This document shows, in pieces, positions 1 through 5,510 of a stretch of DNA of 11,959 nucleotides. The DNA lies in assembly GCA_964520785.1 (NCBI GenBank), contig CAZFQG010000194.1, forward strand, positions 1 to 11,959, read 5' to 3'. Positions within the stretch are counted from its first letter, which is position 1. Each line of letters starts with the position of its first letter. The DNA is from CAZFQG01 sp964520785. GTDB taxonomy: Bacteria; Planctomycetota; Planctomycetia; Pirellulales; Thermoguttaceae. Under the pieces are notes generated by a model. That model was not told the DNA's origin and did no database searches. It was given only the letters and a program-made list of their open reading frames with translations. A program made the translations under genes and the position numbers.

Positions 1-434
1 GCGAGGTGCCATGCCGAGGGGATGGTGACGATGGCGAACCGGTAAACGCCAAAACCGGCCAGCGCGGTCGCGACGGCGCCGAGACCGGCGCGGACGATTC
101 CCGAATGACCCATCGCTACGGCCGCCGTGAAGAGAGCGACTCCGAAAACGTTCGCGACGCAAGACGGGCCGAACGCGCCTTTCACCGCCAACAGAAACAA
201 CACCGCGATCGCCGCCGGCAAACAGCGCCTCGCCCCGTTTTCCCCCGTCGGCAGGCTCACGACGAACAGGAGCCCCATCGCGACCCAGGTGAGGATTTCT
301 CGCAGCGGCACGGCAAGAAAACCCGCCGCGCCGGCACCGAACCACGCGCCCGCCGCCGCGGTCGCCGCGCCGGCCGCGAGCCTCGCGTTTACCGCAAGGA
401 CAGCCGCGTTTCGTTCCACCATCGATACCGTCAT
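1..434 (-). CDS. Multi-pass membrane protein, N-terminal part (cut by the left window edge)
   Basis: The minus-strand frame is open from an ATG at 434-432 to the left edge, giving 144 residues without a stop, so the gene continues outside the window. The product is strongly hydrophobic. Likely membrane segments lie at about residues 19-42, 45-62, 72-88, 91-108 and 113-131, separated by short polar turns such as PTGENGARR (62-70). A second ATG at 422 (Met5) is possible. The first is preceded by a purine-rich AGAAGAG close to the start. I do not recognise the family with certainty. The end of the visible part (YRFAIVTIPSAW) resembles conserved planctomycete membrane proteins, perhaps exosortase-like, but no catalytic residues are in view. 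It lies 206 bp downstream of the family-9 glycosyltransferase on the same strand, so an envelope role is plausible but unproven. Confidence 0.65.
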   Translation of the reverse strand, partial: MTVSMVERNAAVLAVNARLAAGAATAAAGAWFGAGAAGFLAVPLREILTWVAMGLLFVVSLPTGENGARRCLPAAIAVLFLLAVKGAFGPSCVANVFGVALFTAAVAMGHSGIVRAGLGAVATALAGFGVYRFAIVTIPSAWHL

Positions 435-476
435 GCTCTTCTAAGAACTTGTCCGCAAATTAGTTGGGGGGCCTAT

Positions 477-513
477 CCCGATTTTCACGCAGCGCAGCGG
501 AGTGAAATTCGGG
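477..513. repeat. Inverted repeat / hairpin between two minus-strand genes
   Basis: CCCGATTTTCAC (477-488) pairs with GTGAAATTCGGG (502-513) at 11 of 12 positions across a 13-nt loop rich in GCAGCG. It lies between the glycosyltransferase stop (641) and the membrane-protein start (434). There is no U-run on either side. It could be a U-less terminator, or a copy of a dispersed hairpin repeat similar to the TTTTCACGCAG-type elements found in many environmental genomes. Function is inferred only from position and pairing. Confidence 0.4.
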
Positions 514-640
514 GTTGCCCCCGGGAATTCGGGAAGTTAATTCTATACGAGTTCTAAGGACCTAAATCGCCAAACTCCCTCTCCCTGATCTCATCACTCC
601 GTACTTCGTCACGTTACCGTTAGTCACCTTCGTGTCCTCC

Positions 641-1669
641 TTACGCCGCGGCAATCCAGCCTTCGCGGTCGAGAATCGCGTCGCACGCCTCGCAAACGCT
701 TTCCACGTCGATCGCCTCCATATACTCCGAAGAAAGCGTACGCCGCCGCCGCGTGGGACCTTCGAACACGCGTTTCTGAATCGCGATGTGCCCGGGCCCG
801 TAGGGCCCGTGGCGATCCGCCGGCCACGGCCCGTATAATCCAACACAGGGCGTACCCAAGGCAACGGCCAGGTGAAGCGGTCCGGTATCGGATCCGAGAA
901 ATATCTGGGCGCGACGCGTCAGGGATGCCAACTCACGAAGGGTCGTGGAAGGGGCGAGGAGGGCGTACCCGCCGGAACCGGCGACAACCGTCTCGGCGGC
1001 ACGGCGTTCGGCGTCTCCGGCCCAAACGACCAATGCCGGCATTCCGCGACGACTGCCCAAGTAGCGTGCCACGGCCGCGAAGCGCTCGGCCGGCCAAAGT
1101 TTCGACTCCCAGCCGGCACCCACGTTGATTACCGCGAACCCGCCTTCACAGTGGTTTTGCCGGATCACGTCGTCCATCGACGCCTGTTCCGGCTCGTAGA
1201 GCGGCATGTCGAAATGGATTCTCGGCTTGGAAATCCCCAAGGCCGAAAGAAGTCCGACGTTGTGGTCGATCATGTGCGGACCGGGCGTCTCGACGAGTTC
1301 GGTATGCAGGAAACGGCTCAGTTCTCGGCCCCATCGGTTGCCGAACCCGATTCTTCGCCGTGCTCCGCTGAGCCAAGCGAGAATGGCGCTTTTCGTCAAA
1401 CACTGTGCGTCGATGACCGCGTCGAACCGCCGCGCCTGCAATTGCCGCCGGAACCGGCAAATCCCCCGCGGCGACTTCAACCAATTTCGTGGGACCGGAA
1501 TGACCTCGTCGAGCGCGGAATGCCCTTGCAGCAGCGTTCCGGCGCTGGGCCCCACGGCCCAAGCAAGATACGCGCCCGGCAATTGATCGCGCAGCGCACA
1601 CGCGATCGGAACGGCGTGAATCACGTCTCCGACCGCGCTGAGCTTGATTATAAGTATCCGAGAAGCCAT
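641..1669 (-). CDS. Glycosyltransferase family 9 protein (ADP-heptose:LPS heptosyltransferase type)
   Basis: A 342-residue protein of typical GT9 length (about 320-360). The start is set at the ATG 1669-1667, because the family N-terminus (ASRILIIKLSAVGDVIHAVP) begins there; 27 further upstream residues in frame do not look like the family. GT9 marks are Asp15 in the first loop, VNVGAGWESKLWP (182-193) with Lys190 in the nucleotide-sugar site, and LGSDTGPLHLAVALGTPCVG (258-277) with Asp261. Asp15, Lys190 and Asp261 correspond by motif to the key residues described for E. coli WaaC. Known members are cytoplasmic or peripheral enzymes that move heptose from ADP-heptose to the lipopolysaccharide core; the sugar here is not proven. 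The Cys usually found in the C-terminal part of many family members (RxC...CM) is replaced by Arg/Tyr (TRRRRTLSSEYMEAI). It follows the radical SAM gene after 207 bp that hold a possible separate promoter. Confidence 0.9.
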   Translation of the reverse strand: MASRILIIKLSAVGDVIHAVPIACALRDQLPGAYLAWAVGPSAGTLLQGHSALDEVIPVPRNWLKSPRGICRFRRQLQARRFDAVIDAQCLTKSAILAWLSGARRRIGFGNRWGRELSRFLHTELVETPGPHMIDHNVGLLSALGISKPRIHFDMPLYEPEQASMDDVIRQNHCEGGFAVINVGAGWESKLWPAERFAAVARYLGSRRGMPALVVWAGDAERRAAETVVAGSGGYALLAPSTTLRELASLTRRAQIFLGSDTGPLHLAVALGTPCVGLYGPWPADRHGPYGPGHIAIQKRVFEGPTRRRRTLSSEYMEAIDVESVCEACDAILDREGWIAAA

Positions 1670-1770
1670 CGAAAACCGTATTGCTTGGACCGACGGGAAT
1701 AGCGCGGCGGCCCCACGGAAGCTGGTTCCCGGCGCCGGATCACCGTCCAAAAAAAGGGACGAAAAGGAAT

Positions 1771-1799
1771 AGTCTACTTCATCGGAAAACGATGGACAA
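1771..1799 (-). promoter_or_regulatory. Candidate sigma70-type promoter for the GT9 gene
   Basis: On the minus strand, TTGTCC (1799-1794), a 17-bp spacer and TAGACT (1776-1771) match sigma70 boxes at 4/6 positions each. Transcription would start near 1764, leaving about 95 nt of leader before the ATG at 1669. The leader contains GTCC and GGAC arms around a T-run (1745-1760). The site would let the glycosyltransferase be expressed apart from the radical SAM gene upstream. Confidence 0.35.
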
Positions 1800-1876
1800 T
1801 CGGTCCATCTCGATTACGCCAGAGGAACCCGATCATCCCAAGTAAAGGCCCCGGGAAACGCGACTCGCATCCGCCG

Positions 1877-2788
1877 CTAGAATCGCTTGTCGCACGTCAC
1901 GCAGACCGGCCACTCGCGGAAATCGCCGGTGATGTGCGCGGCCCGGATGGCCCGGTATCGCTCTCCTCTCCATATCTCCCCGATTGTCTGTTTGCGCAAA
2001 TCGCCCAAAACCATCTTGCCGTCAAAGTCGTAGCAGCAGGGAACCACTTCTCCGGTCCAGAGGATTTGCAGAATCGGTTCGCGAAGGATGGGGCAAGGTT
2101 TGGGATTTCCCCGGGGCCGGTTGTACTCTCGCCCGTCACCGTAGTTGTGCAGCGTGTTGTAGCCGATGCGCACTTTCGTCCCCCACTGCCACGCGAAGGG
2201 AAGGAACTTCCACCACTTGCCGATGTATTGGAGCCGGATCACCATTCTGGATGAGGACGCTCGCTTCGCCGCGACCAGAGCCTCGATTCCGCGAACCGTT
2301 TTCTCGTAGGACAGTCTCCGGTGGATCGCCTCGTATTCCCTCTTGTTCGTCCCGTAAAAGCTGATTTTAATCTTGTCCAGACCGGAGGCCACCATTTCCT
2401 CGGCCAGTTCGGGCGTAATCACCGACCCGTTGCTGACGGTGAAGGTGGGACAGTCCAGTTCCCGTTTCACGCGGCGGACGAAATGGCAGAAGTTCTTATC
2501 CAATAGCGGTTCCCCATATCCTTGGATCGTGAACTTCTCGATCCGGCGGCCGCAAAGCTGCTCGAGGATGTGCTCGAAGAGGTCCCGGTCCATGAACCCC
2601 TTGCGGCGCGAAAGGAGTTCGCGGGGACAGATCGTACAATGGGCATTGCAGGCGTTGGTGTTTTCCAGACGAATCTGGGTTGGAAACGGCGCCGGAAGAC
2701 GGACGGCTTCGGCGGGGAGAGTCCGCGCATCGGTGGGACGCTGGGACAACCGGCGATGACCGGCGGCGCGATCGGAAACAGAACTCAT
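1877..2788 (-). CDS. Radical SAM protein with C-terminal SPASM-type cluster domain
   Basis: A 303-residue protein. The radical SAM cluster motif CNAHCTIC puts Cys47, Cys51 and Cys54 in CxxxCxxC spacing for the SAM-binding 4Fe-4S cluster. IQGYGEPL (88-95) is the GGEP-like SAM amino-group motif, and VSNGS (118-122) follows it. The C-terminal part has Cys232, GEVVPCC (246-252) and CVTC (296-299), the layout of a SPASM auxiliary Fe-S cluster. The family makes a 5'-deoxyadenosyl radical and modifies peptides, cofactors or sugars; the substrate here is unknown. The ATG at 2788 is preferred over an upstream TTG at 2893, because a good promoter (-10 at 2852-2847) lies between them and the added residues are low-complexity. 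It precedes a GT9 glycosyltransferase on the same strand, so a role in envelope glycan modification is possible. SPASM proteins with unknown targets are common, so function stays open. Confidence 0.88.
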   Translation of the reverse strand: MSSVSDRAAGHRRLSQRPTDARTLPAEAVRLPAPFPTQIRLENTNACNAHCTICPRELLSRRKGFMDRDLFEHILEQLCGRRIEKFTIQGYGEPLLDKNFCHFVRRVKRELDCPTFTVSNGSVITPELAEEMVASGLDKIKISFYGTNKREYEAIHRRLSYEKTVRGIEALVAAKRASSSRMVIRLQYIGKWWKFLPFAWQWGTKVRIGYNTLHNYGDGREYNRPRGNPKPCPILREPILQILWTGEVVPCCYDFDGKMVLGDLRKQTIGEIWRGERYRAIRAAHITGDFREWPVCVTCDKRF

Positions 2789-2846
2789 TGTGCTGGCTCG
2801 GTTTGAGAAACAAGGTCCAAAGGGCTCATCCGCCCTGCGCGGCCGA

Positions 2847-2875
2847 ATTATAGGAGTGTGCGTCGGAATACCCAA
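2847..2875 (-). promoter_or_regulatory. Sigma70-type promoter of the radical SAM gene
   Basis: On the minus strand, TTGGGT (2875-2870), 17 bp and a perfect TATAAT (2852-2847) form a convincing promoter. The expected start is near 2840, with a leader of about 52 nt to the ATG at 2788. It sits directly after a terminator-like hairpin (2917-2892), which marks the boundary with the phosphatase transcription unit. Confidence 0.55.
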
Positions 2876-2891
2876 TAGAGCTTTGCCCGTC

Positions 2892-2917
2892 AAAAAACCA
2901 GAACCGCTAGGACCTGG
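2892..2917 (-). terminator. Putative intrinsic terminator after the phosphatase gene
   Basis: Read on the minus strand, CCAG (2917-2914) pairs with CTGG (2901-2898). Inside is a 2x2 mismatch, then two more G-C pairs (2911-2910 with 2905-2904) around a 4-nt loop. Six T residues follow (2897-2892). It lies 146 nt past the phosphatase stop and 17 nt before the next promoter. The stem is short and imperfect. Confidence 0.45.
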
Positions 2918-3063
2918 CCCCCTTTAATGGCGATGCAACGATCCCCTCTAAACGGCATCCCCCCTAAGTGTGTGTGATTGAATAATCTTGAAATGATGCC
3001 CCGGACTACTACAAAACTCCCCGCTTTGGGCGTTCATTTGCACGACAACCGCTTTCGCGCCCG

Positions 3064-3720
3064 TCAGACAAGTTCGCCGGTTTCGTTCACCCGCAAGAAG
3101 CGGTCGGCGCCGACGTCGTAGGCGGTTAGGAAACCACCGCCATAGAGGTAAGTGTCGATGCACAATAGGTGTGGCAGCCGCAGAATCTGACCATCTTTTT
3201 GCGCCGTATGCCCCACGACGGCTGTTTTGCCCGAGCGGTGCCGCCCCGGCTGGCGGTCGCGGATGCGTTCCCAGATCAATACTTCGCGCGGTTGTTCCTC
3301 CAGCGGAAGGGTCTCGTCATAGCTGGCATGGACGAAAAAGTGGTGCTCCGTTTCGTGCCAGAGAACGCACCCGCGGATGAATTCGATATGTCGCGGGTCG
3401 ATCTTTGCGGCGTGCTTGCATCCATACGAAAGCAATGTCGCGTCTCCCCCGGCGACGGTCCGCCAGAACTCGTCGTCGTCAAGGCCGTCGAGGACGTCCA
3501 GGAGCATCTCTTCGTGATTGCCCAGCAAGGGGACGAGCGTGCGGTTTCGCCGCAAATCCAAGAGGATTTCAATCGCCCCGCGCGAGTCGGGCCCGCGGTC
3601 GATGTAGTCCCCCAACGTGACGATCGTATCCTCCGGTCCGGGGGCGATCGCGCGGAGAAGCCCGGCGAGGGCGCGCGCATGTCCGTGAATATCGCCGATG
3701 GCGATGGTGCGGCCTGGCAT
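3064..3720 (-). CDS. PPP-family metallophosphoesterase (serine/threonine phosphatase-like)
   Basis: A 218-residue protein containing the full PPP metal-site set: GDIHGH (9-14, Asp10 and His12), GDYIDRGPDS (37-46, Asp38, Asp41, Arg42), GNHE (67-70, Asn68, His69), VHA (130-132, His131) and VGHT (169-172, His171). The short single-domain size matches lambda/PrpA-type protein phosphatases and ApaH-like enzymes, which use two metal ions (usually Mn or Fe). Substrate (phosphoprotein or dinucleotide) cannot be told apart here. The start is the ATG at 3720, because the family begins there and a good ribosome site (GAGGGAG, 3732-3726) lies 5 nt upstream. The longer in-frame extension reads antisense-like Arg-rich sequence over the neighbouring gene. 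It follows the Cys-rich secreted protein by 14 bp, so the two are almost surely co-transcribed. No signal peptide, so it acts in the cytoplasm. Confidence 0.9.
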   Translation of the reverse strand: MPGRTIAIGDIHGHARALAGLLRAIAPGPEDTIVTLGDYIDRGPDSRGAIEILLDLRRNRTLVPLLGNHEEMLLDVLDGLDDDEFWRTVAGGDATLLSYGCKHAAKIDPRHIEFIRGCVLWHETEHHFFVHASYDETLPLEEQPREVLIWERIRDRQPGRHRSGKTAVVGHTAQKDGQILRLPHLLCIDTYLYGGGFLTAYDVGADRFLRVNETGELV

Positions 3721-3734
3721 GGGCTCTCCCTCGC

Positions 3735-4244
3735 CTAATCGAGCGGCGACAAGATATCTTGCTCGCTCGCCGAAGCGTCGAGCGGCGAATTCGTCTCCGG
3801 GACGGCTCGCGCCCGGCCGCACGCGACGCAACGATACCGCGGCTCGTAATAGACGACCTCCTTCTTCACCAGTCGCTTGACGGTCCGTGGTTTGCCGCAT
3901 TTCACCGGTGCCGGAGTGCGGCAAACGCAGCGCTCGTTCGCGCCGCACGCGCCCTCGCAGCAGCGCACTGGCGGCCACAAACGCGGTAGCGCGGGCAAGA
4001 CCGGGCAGACCACCTCACTCTCAACGACCCAAACCGTCTTCTTCCGCTCCCGGCACTCACGTACCACCCTGCAGTTTGCGCAATGTGGACAGCAGCGGAC
4101 CGACGCGGCGGCCGTCGGCCGAGGTACCCGTTCGGCGGCTGGAAGCGGCTGCGGCGCGACCGGATTCTCGCTCGAGGCGAACACGGAAGTCTCACCGAAG
4201 GAGAAAAAAGCAGTAAGCACCAACAGCATGATTGAGGTTTTCAT
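3735..4244 (-). CDS. Cys-rich secreted protein of unknown function
   Basis: A 169-residue protein with a clear signal peptide (KTSIMLLVLTAFFSF, likely cut after VFA near residue 23). The mature part is Pro-rich, then holds 14 cysteines: CCPHCANC (51-58), Cys64, Cys80, CC (95-96), Cys100, CVC (106-108), Cys116 and CVAC (139-142). The two CxxC clusters at either end could bind metal or form disulfides. A Lys-rich stretch (TVKRLVKKEVVYYEP, 121-135) resembles the repeated KxVKKxVxxxxP patterns seen in small exported planctomycete proteins. I do not recognise a named domain. It is the first gene of a two-gene unit with the phosphatase 14 bp downstream. The C-terminus repeats SPLD (153-156 and 166-169), encoded by an 11-bp direct repeat. 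The gene has the expected coding look, but its function is unknown. Confidence 0.75.
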   Translation of the reverse strand: MKTSIMLLVLTAFFSFGETSVFASSENPVAPQPLPAAERVPRPTAAASVRCCPHCANCRVVRECRERKKTVWVVESEVVCPVLPALPRLWPPVRCCEGACGANERCVCRTPAPVKCGKPRTVKRLVKKEVVYYEPRYRCVACGRARAVPETNSPLDASASEQDILSPLD

Positions 4245-4547
4245 GATTGCGTTATTCCAATCCTGTTTCCCCTACCGTTCGGATTCGGACGAGAGCACAT
4301 TTCACCCGATCAAGCTTTCAGCCCACGGATGCATGCCTAGTTCAGTTCTTATCGTCCTTCGTGGTTAAGGATTCGCGGGCATAGGGGTTATTCCGGGAAA
4401 GACGGATCGACAATGCCGCTATTTATTACTCATATTTCGCAAATTGACAACAAGGGGCGTCATCGCGAGATTCACGACCGGGCTTCGATTTCGAGACGCG
4501 AAAGACCCCATGCTTATTGGGGGATCAACAACACCTCGGAGCAACAT

Positions 4548-4590
4548 CTAACGGAAACCTAACAAATCTCTAGCAAAAACACGGTAGAAT
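4548..4590 (+). promoter_or_regulatory. Pho-box-like triple direct repeat with -10 box; candidate autoregulatory promoter
   Basis: Three consecutive 11-bp units lie head to tail: CTAACGGAAAC (4548-4558), CTAACAAATCT (4559-4569) and CTAGCAAAAAC (4570-4580). Each begins CTARC. A TAGAAT -10 box follows at 4585-4590. Direct repeats of about 7 bp at 11-bp phase are the known layout for PhoB/PhoP-type regulators, which bind head to tail in place of a -35 box. The next gene encodes just such a regulator, so self-activation is the simplest reading. The start would be near 4597, with a leader of about 138 nt. The repeat layout is seen directly; binding is inferred. Confidence 0.5.
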
Positions 4591-4624
4591 GATTGCCAAA
4601 CGATGCGACGACGGAGCCAACGCC

Positions 4625-4657
4625 AAGGAGGGTTCGTCTGGCGAAGAGTCCTTTTTT
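4625..4657 (+). terminator. Terminator-like hairpin in the phoB-like leader
   Basis: AAGGA (4625-4629) pairs with TCCTT (4649-4653), and TTCG (4633-4636) with CGAA (4642-4645), around a 5-nt loop and a 3x3 internal loop. Four more T follow (4654-4657). An alternative pairing, CGCCA (4621-4625) with TGGCG (4639-4643), is exclusive with it. It sits about 30-60 nt past the predicted transcription start and 78 nt before the ATG, so it could attenuate the regulator mRNA or end a short leader RNA. Confidence 0.35.
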
Positions 4658-4734
4658 CGCGGCTGAAGGATGGACTGATGCGTCTTTCCGCCCTCAACTA
4701 AGCCCTGGCACCCCCCGGTTAACGGAGTTTTTTC

Positions 4735-5448
4735 ATGCCTTCTCGTTACGTCCTTATCGTAGAGGATGAGCAGGACATTCGCGAGCTTGTCAGCTACAAC
4801 ATGTTGAAAGAGGGGTACCAAGTCGCGGCGGTCGCCTCCGGCGAGGAAGCGATCGAGGCGGTGAAGTCCAGGCGGCCCGACGTCGTTTTACTCGATCTGA
4901 TGTTGCCGGGCGTCGACGGACTTACCGTCTGCGCGACACTCAAGGAGAACCCCGAAACCAATGCCATTCCGGTGATTATGCTCACCGCGAAGGGGGAGGA
5001 GACCGATATCGTAACGGGACTGAACATGGGCGCCGACGACTATGTCACGAAGCCGTTCAGCCCCAAGGTCTTGCTCGCTCGCGTTTCCGCCGTGATGCGG
5101 AGGATGAACACTTCGGAATTGGAGGAGGAGGAAGAAGGGGAGGGAACGATCTCGCGGCATGAATTGACGATTGACCTTCGCCGCCACCAGGTCTTCATCC
5201 ATGACAAACCGGTCGAACTGACTTCCACGGAATTCCGCGTCTTGGTATTTCTGGCCCGGCGTCCCGGCTGGGTTTACACGCGGCAGCAGATTCTCGACGG
5301 CGTCCACGGCGACAAATACGCGATTACCGACCGCGCGGTCGACGTGCAAATCGTGGGACTTCGTAAAAAACTCGCCGCGGCCGGCAGGTACATCGAGACC
5401 GTGCGCGGCGTCGGCTACCGTTTCAAGGAACGGGCCGAGGCGGTCTGA
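4735..5448 (+). CDS. phoB: PhoB-like response regulator (OmpR/PhoB family)
   Basis: A 237-residue two-domain regulator of standard length. The receiver domain (about 4-120) has Glu10/Asp11, phospho-acceptor Asp54 in VVLLDLMLPG, Thr84 in VIMLTAKGEE and Lys106 in DDYVTKPFSP. A very acidic linker (ELEEEEEGEG, 128-137) leads to a winged-helix DNA-binding domain (about 140-231), ending in IETVRGVGYRF. The run LTAKGEE...GADDYVTKPFSPK...VMRRM is close to E. coli PhoB, the phosphate-starvation activator, so PhoB/PhoP is the best name. GGAG (4724-4727) lies 7 nt before the ATG. The usual partner kinase gene phoR is not next to it: the following gene is convergent, on the other strand. The Pho-box-like repeats upstream suggest self-regulation. 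A related OmpR-type regulator with another signal cannot be excluded. Confidence 0.92.
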   Translation: MPSRYVLIVEDEQDIRELVSYNMLKEGYQVAAVASGEEAIEAVKSRRPDVVLLDLMLPGVDGLTVCATLKENPETNAIPVIMLTAKGEETDIVTGLNMGADDYVTKPFSPKVLLARVSAVMRRMNTSELEEEEEGEGTISRHELTIDLRRHQVFIHDKPVELTSTEFRVLVFLARRPGWVYTRQQILDGVHGDKYAITDRAVDVQIVGLRKKLAAAGRYIETVRGVGYRFKERAEAV

Positions 5449-5510
5449 CGAAACCGGTCCGCCGGGTTCCCTGCGGCGTCGATACTAATCCCTCGCCACC
5501 GGTTCGCCTC
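5437..5510. repeat. Inverted repeat across the convergent gene ends, possible bidirectional terminator
   Basis: GAGGCG (5437-5442) pairs with CGCCTC (5505-5510), and AACCGGT (5452-5458) with ACCGGTT (5498-5504). A 9-nt bulge on the left arm holds the regulator stop codon. Within the 39-nt loop, CCGC (5459-5462) can pair with GCGG (5473-5476). The structure overlaps the last codons of both genes and fills the 36-bp gap. It lacks a U-run, so termination is inferred from position only. Confidence 0.4.

Larger units (their letters stand above)
4245..4734. other. 490-bp divergent intergenic region
   Basis: This spacer separates the leftward Cys-rich gene from the rightward PhoB-like gene and is more AT-rich than the flanks (notably 4420-4450). 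I see no convincing gene in it. It holds a small hairpin (CCCCA 4506-4510 with TGGGG 4518-4522), a Pho-box-like triple repeat with a -10 box (4548-4590) and a terminator-like leader hairpin (4625-4657). A TTGACA at 4444-4449 and the overlapping TTGTCA on the other strand lack good -10 partners. The leftward promoter was not found with confidence. Confidence 0.6.

Noticed and set aside
6..557. Plus-strand frame of 183 residues at the left end
   Set aside because: Highly charged Arg/Asp-rich translation without a fold signature. The opposite strand encodes a coherent membrane protein.
872..1702. Long plus-strand frame of 276 residues
   Set aside because: It lies entirely opposite the GT9 gene, which has clear family motifs. 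The translation is low-complexity and Arg/Pro-rich with no domain; a GC-rich antisense shadow.
3721..3978. 86-residue N-terminal extension of the phosphatase
   Set aside because: It overlaps the Cys-rich gene in another frame, and a strong ribosome site lies in front of the ATG at 3720, where the family begins.
4444..4472. TTGACA as a plus-strand -35 box for the PhoB-like gene
   Set aside because: The hexamer at the right distance (GAGATT, 4467-4472) matches a -10 box at only 3 of 6 positions. The TAGAAT at 4585 with repeats upstream is a better candidate.
4548..4580. Triple repeat read as a mini CRISPR array
   Set aside because: Units are only 11 bp, contiguous, and have no spacers; no cas genes are present.
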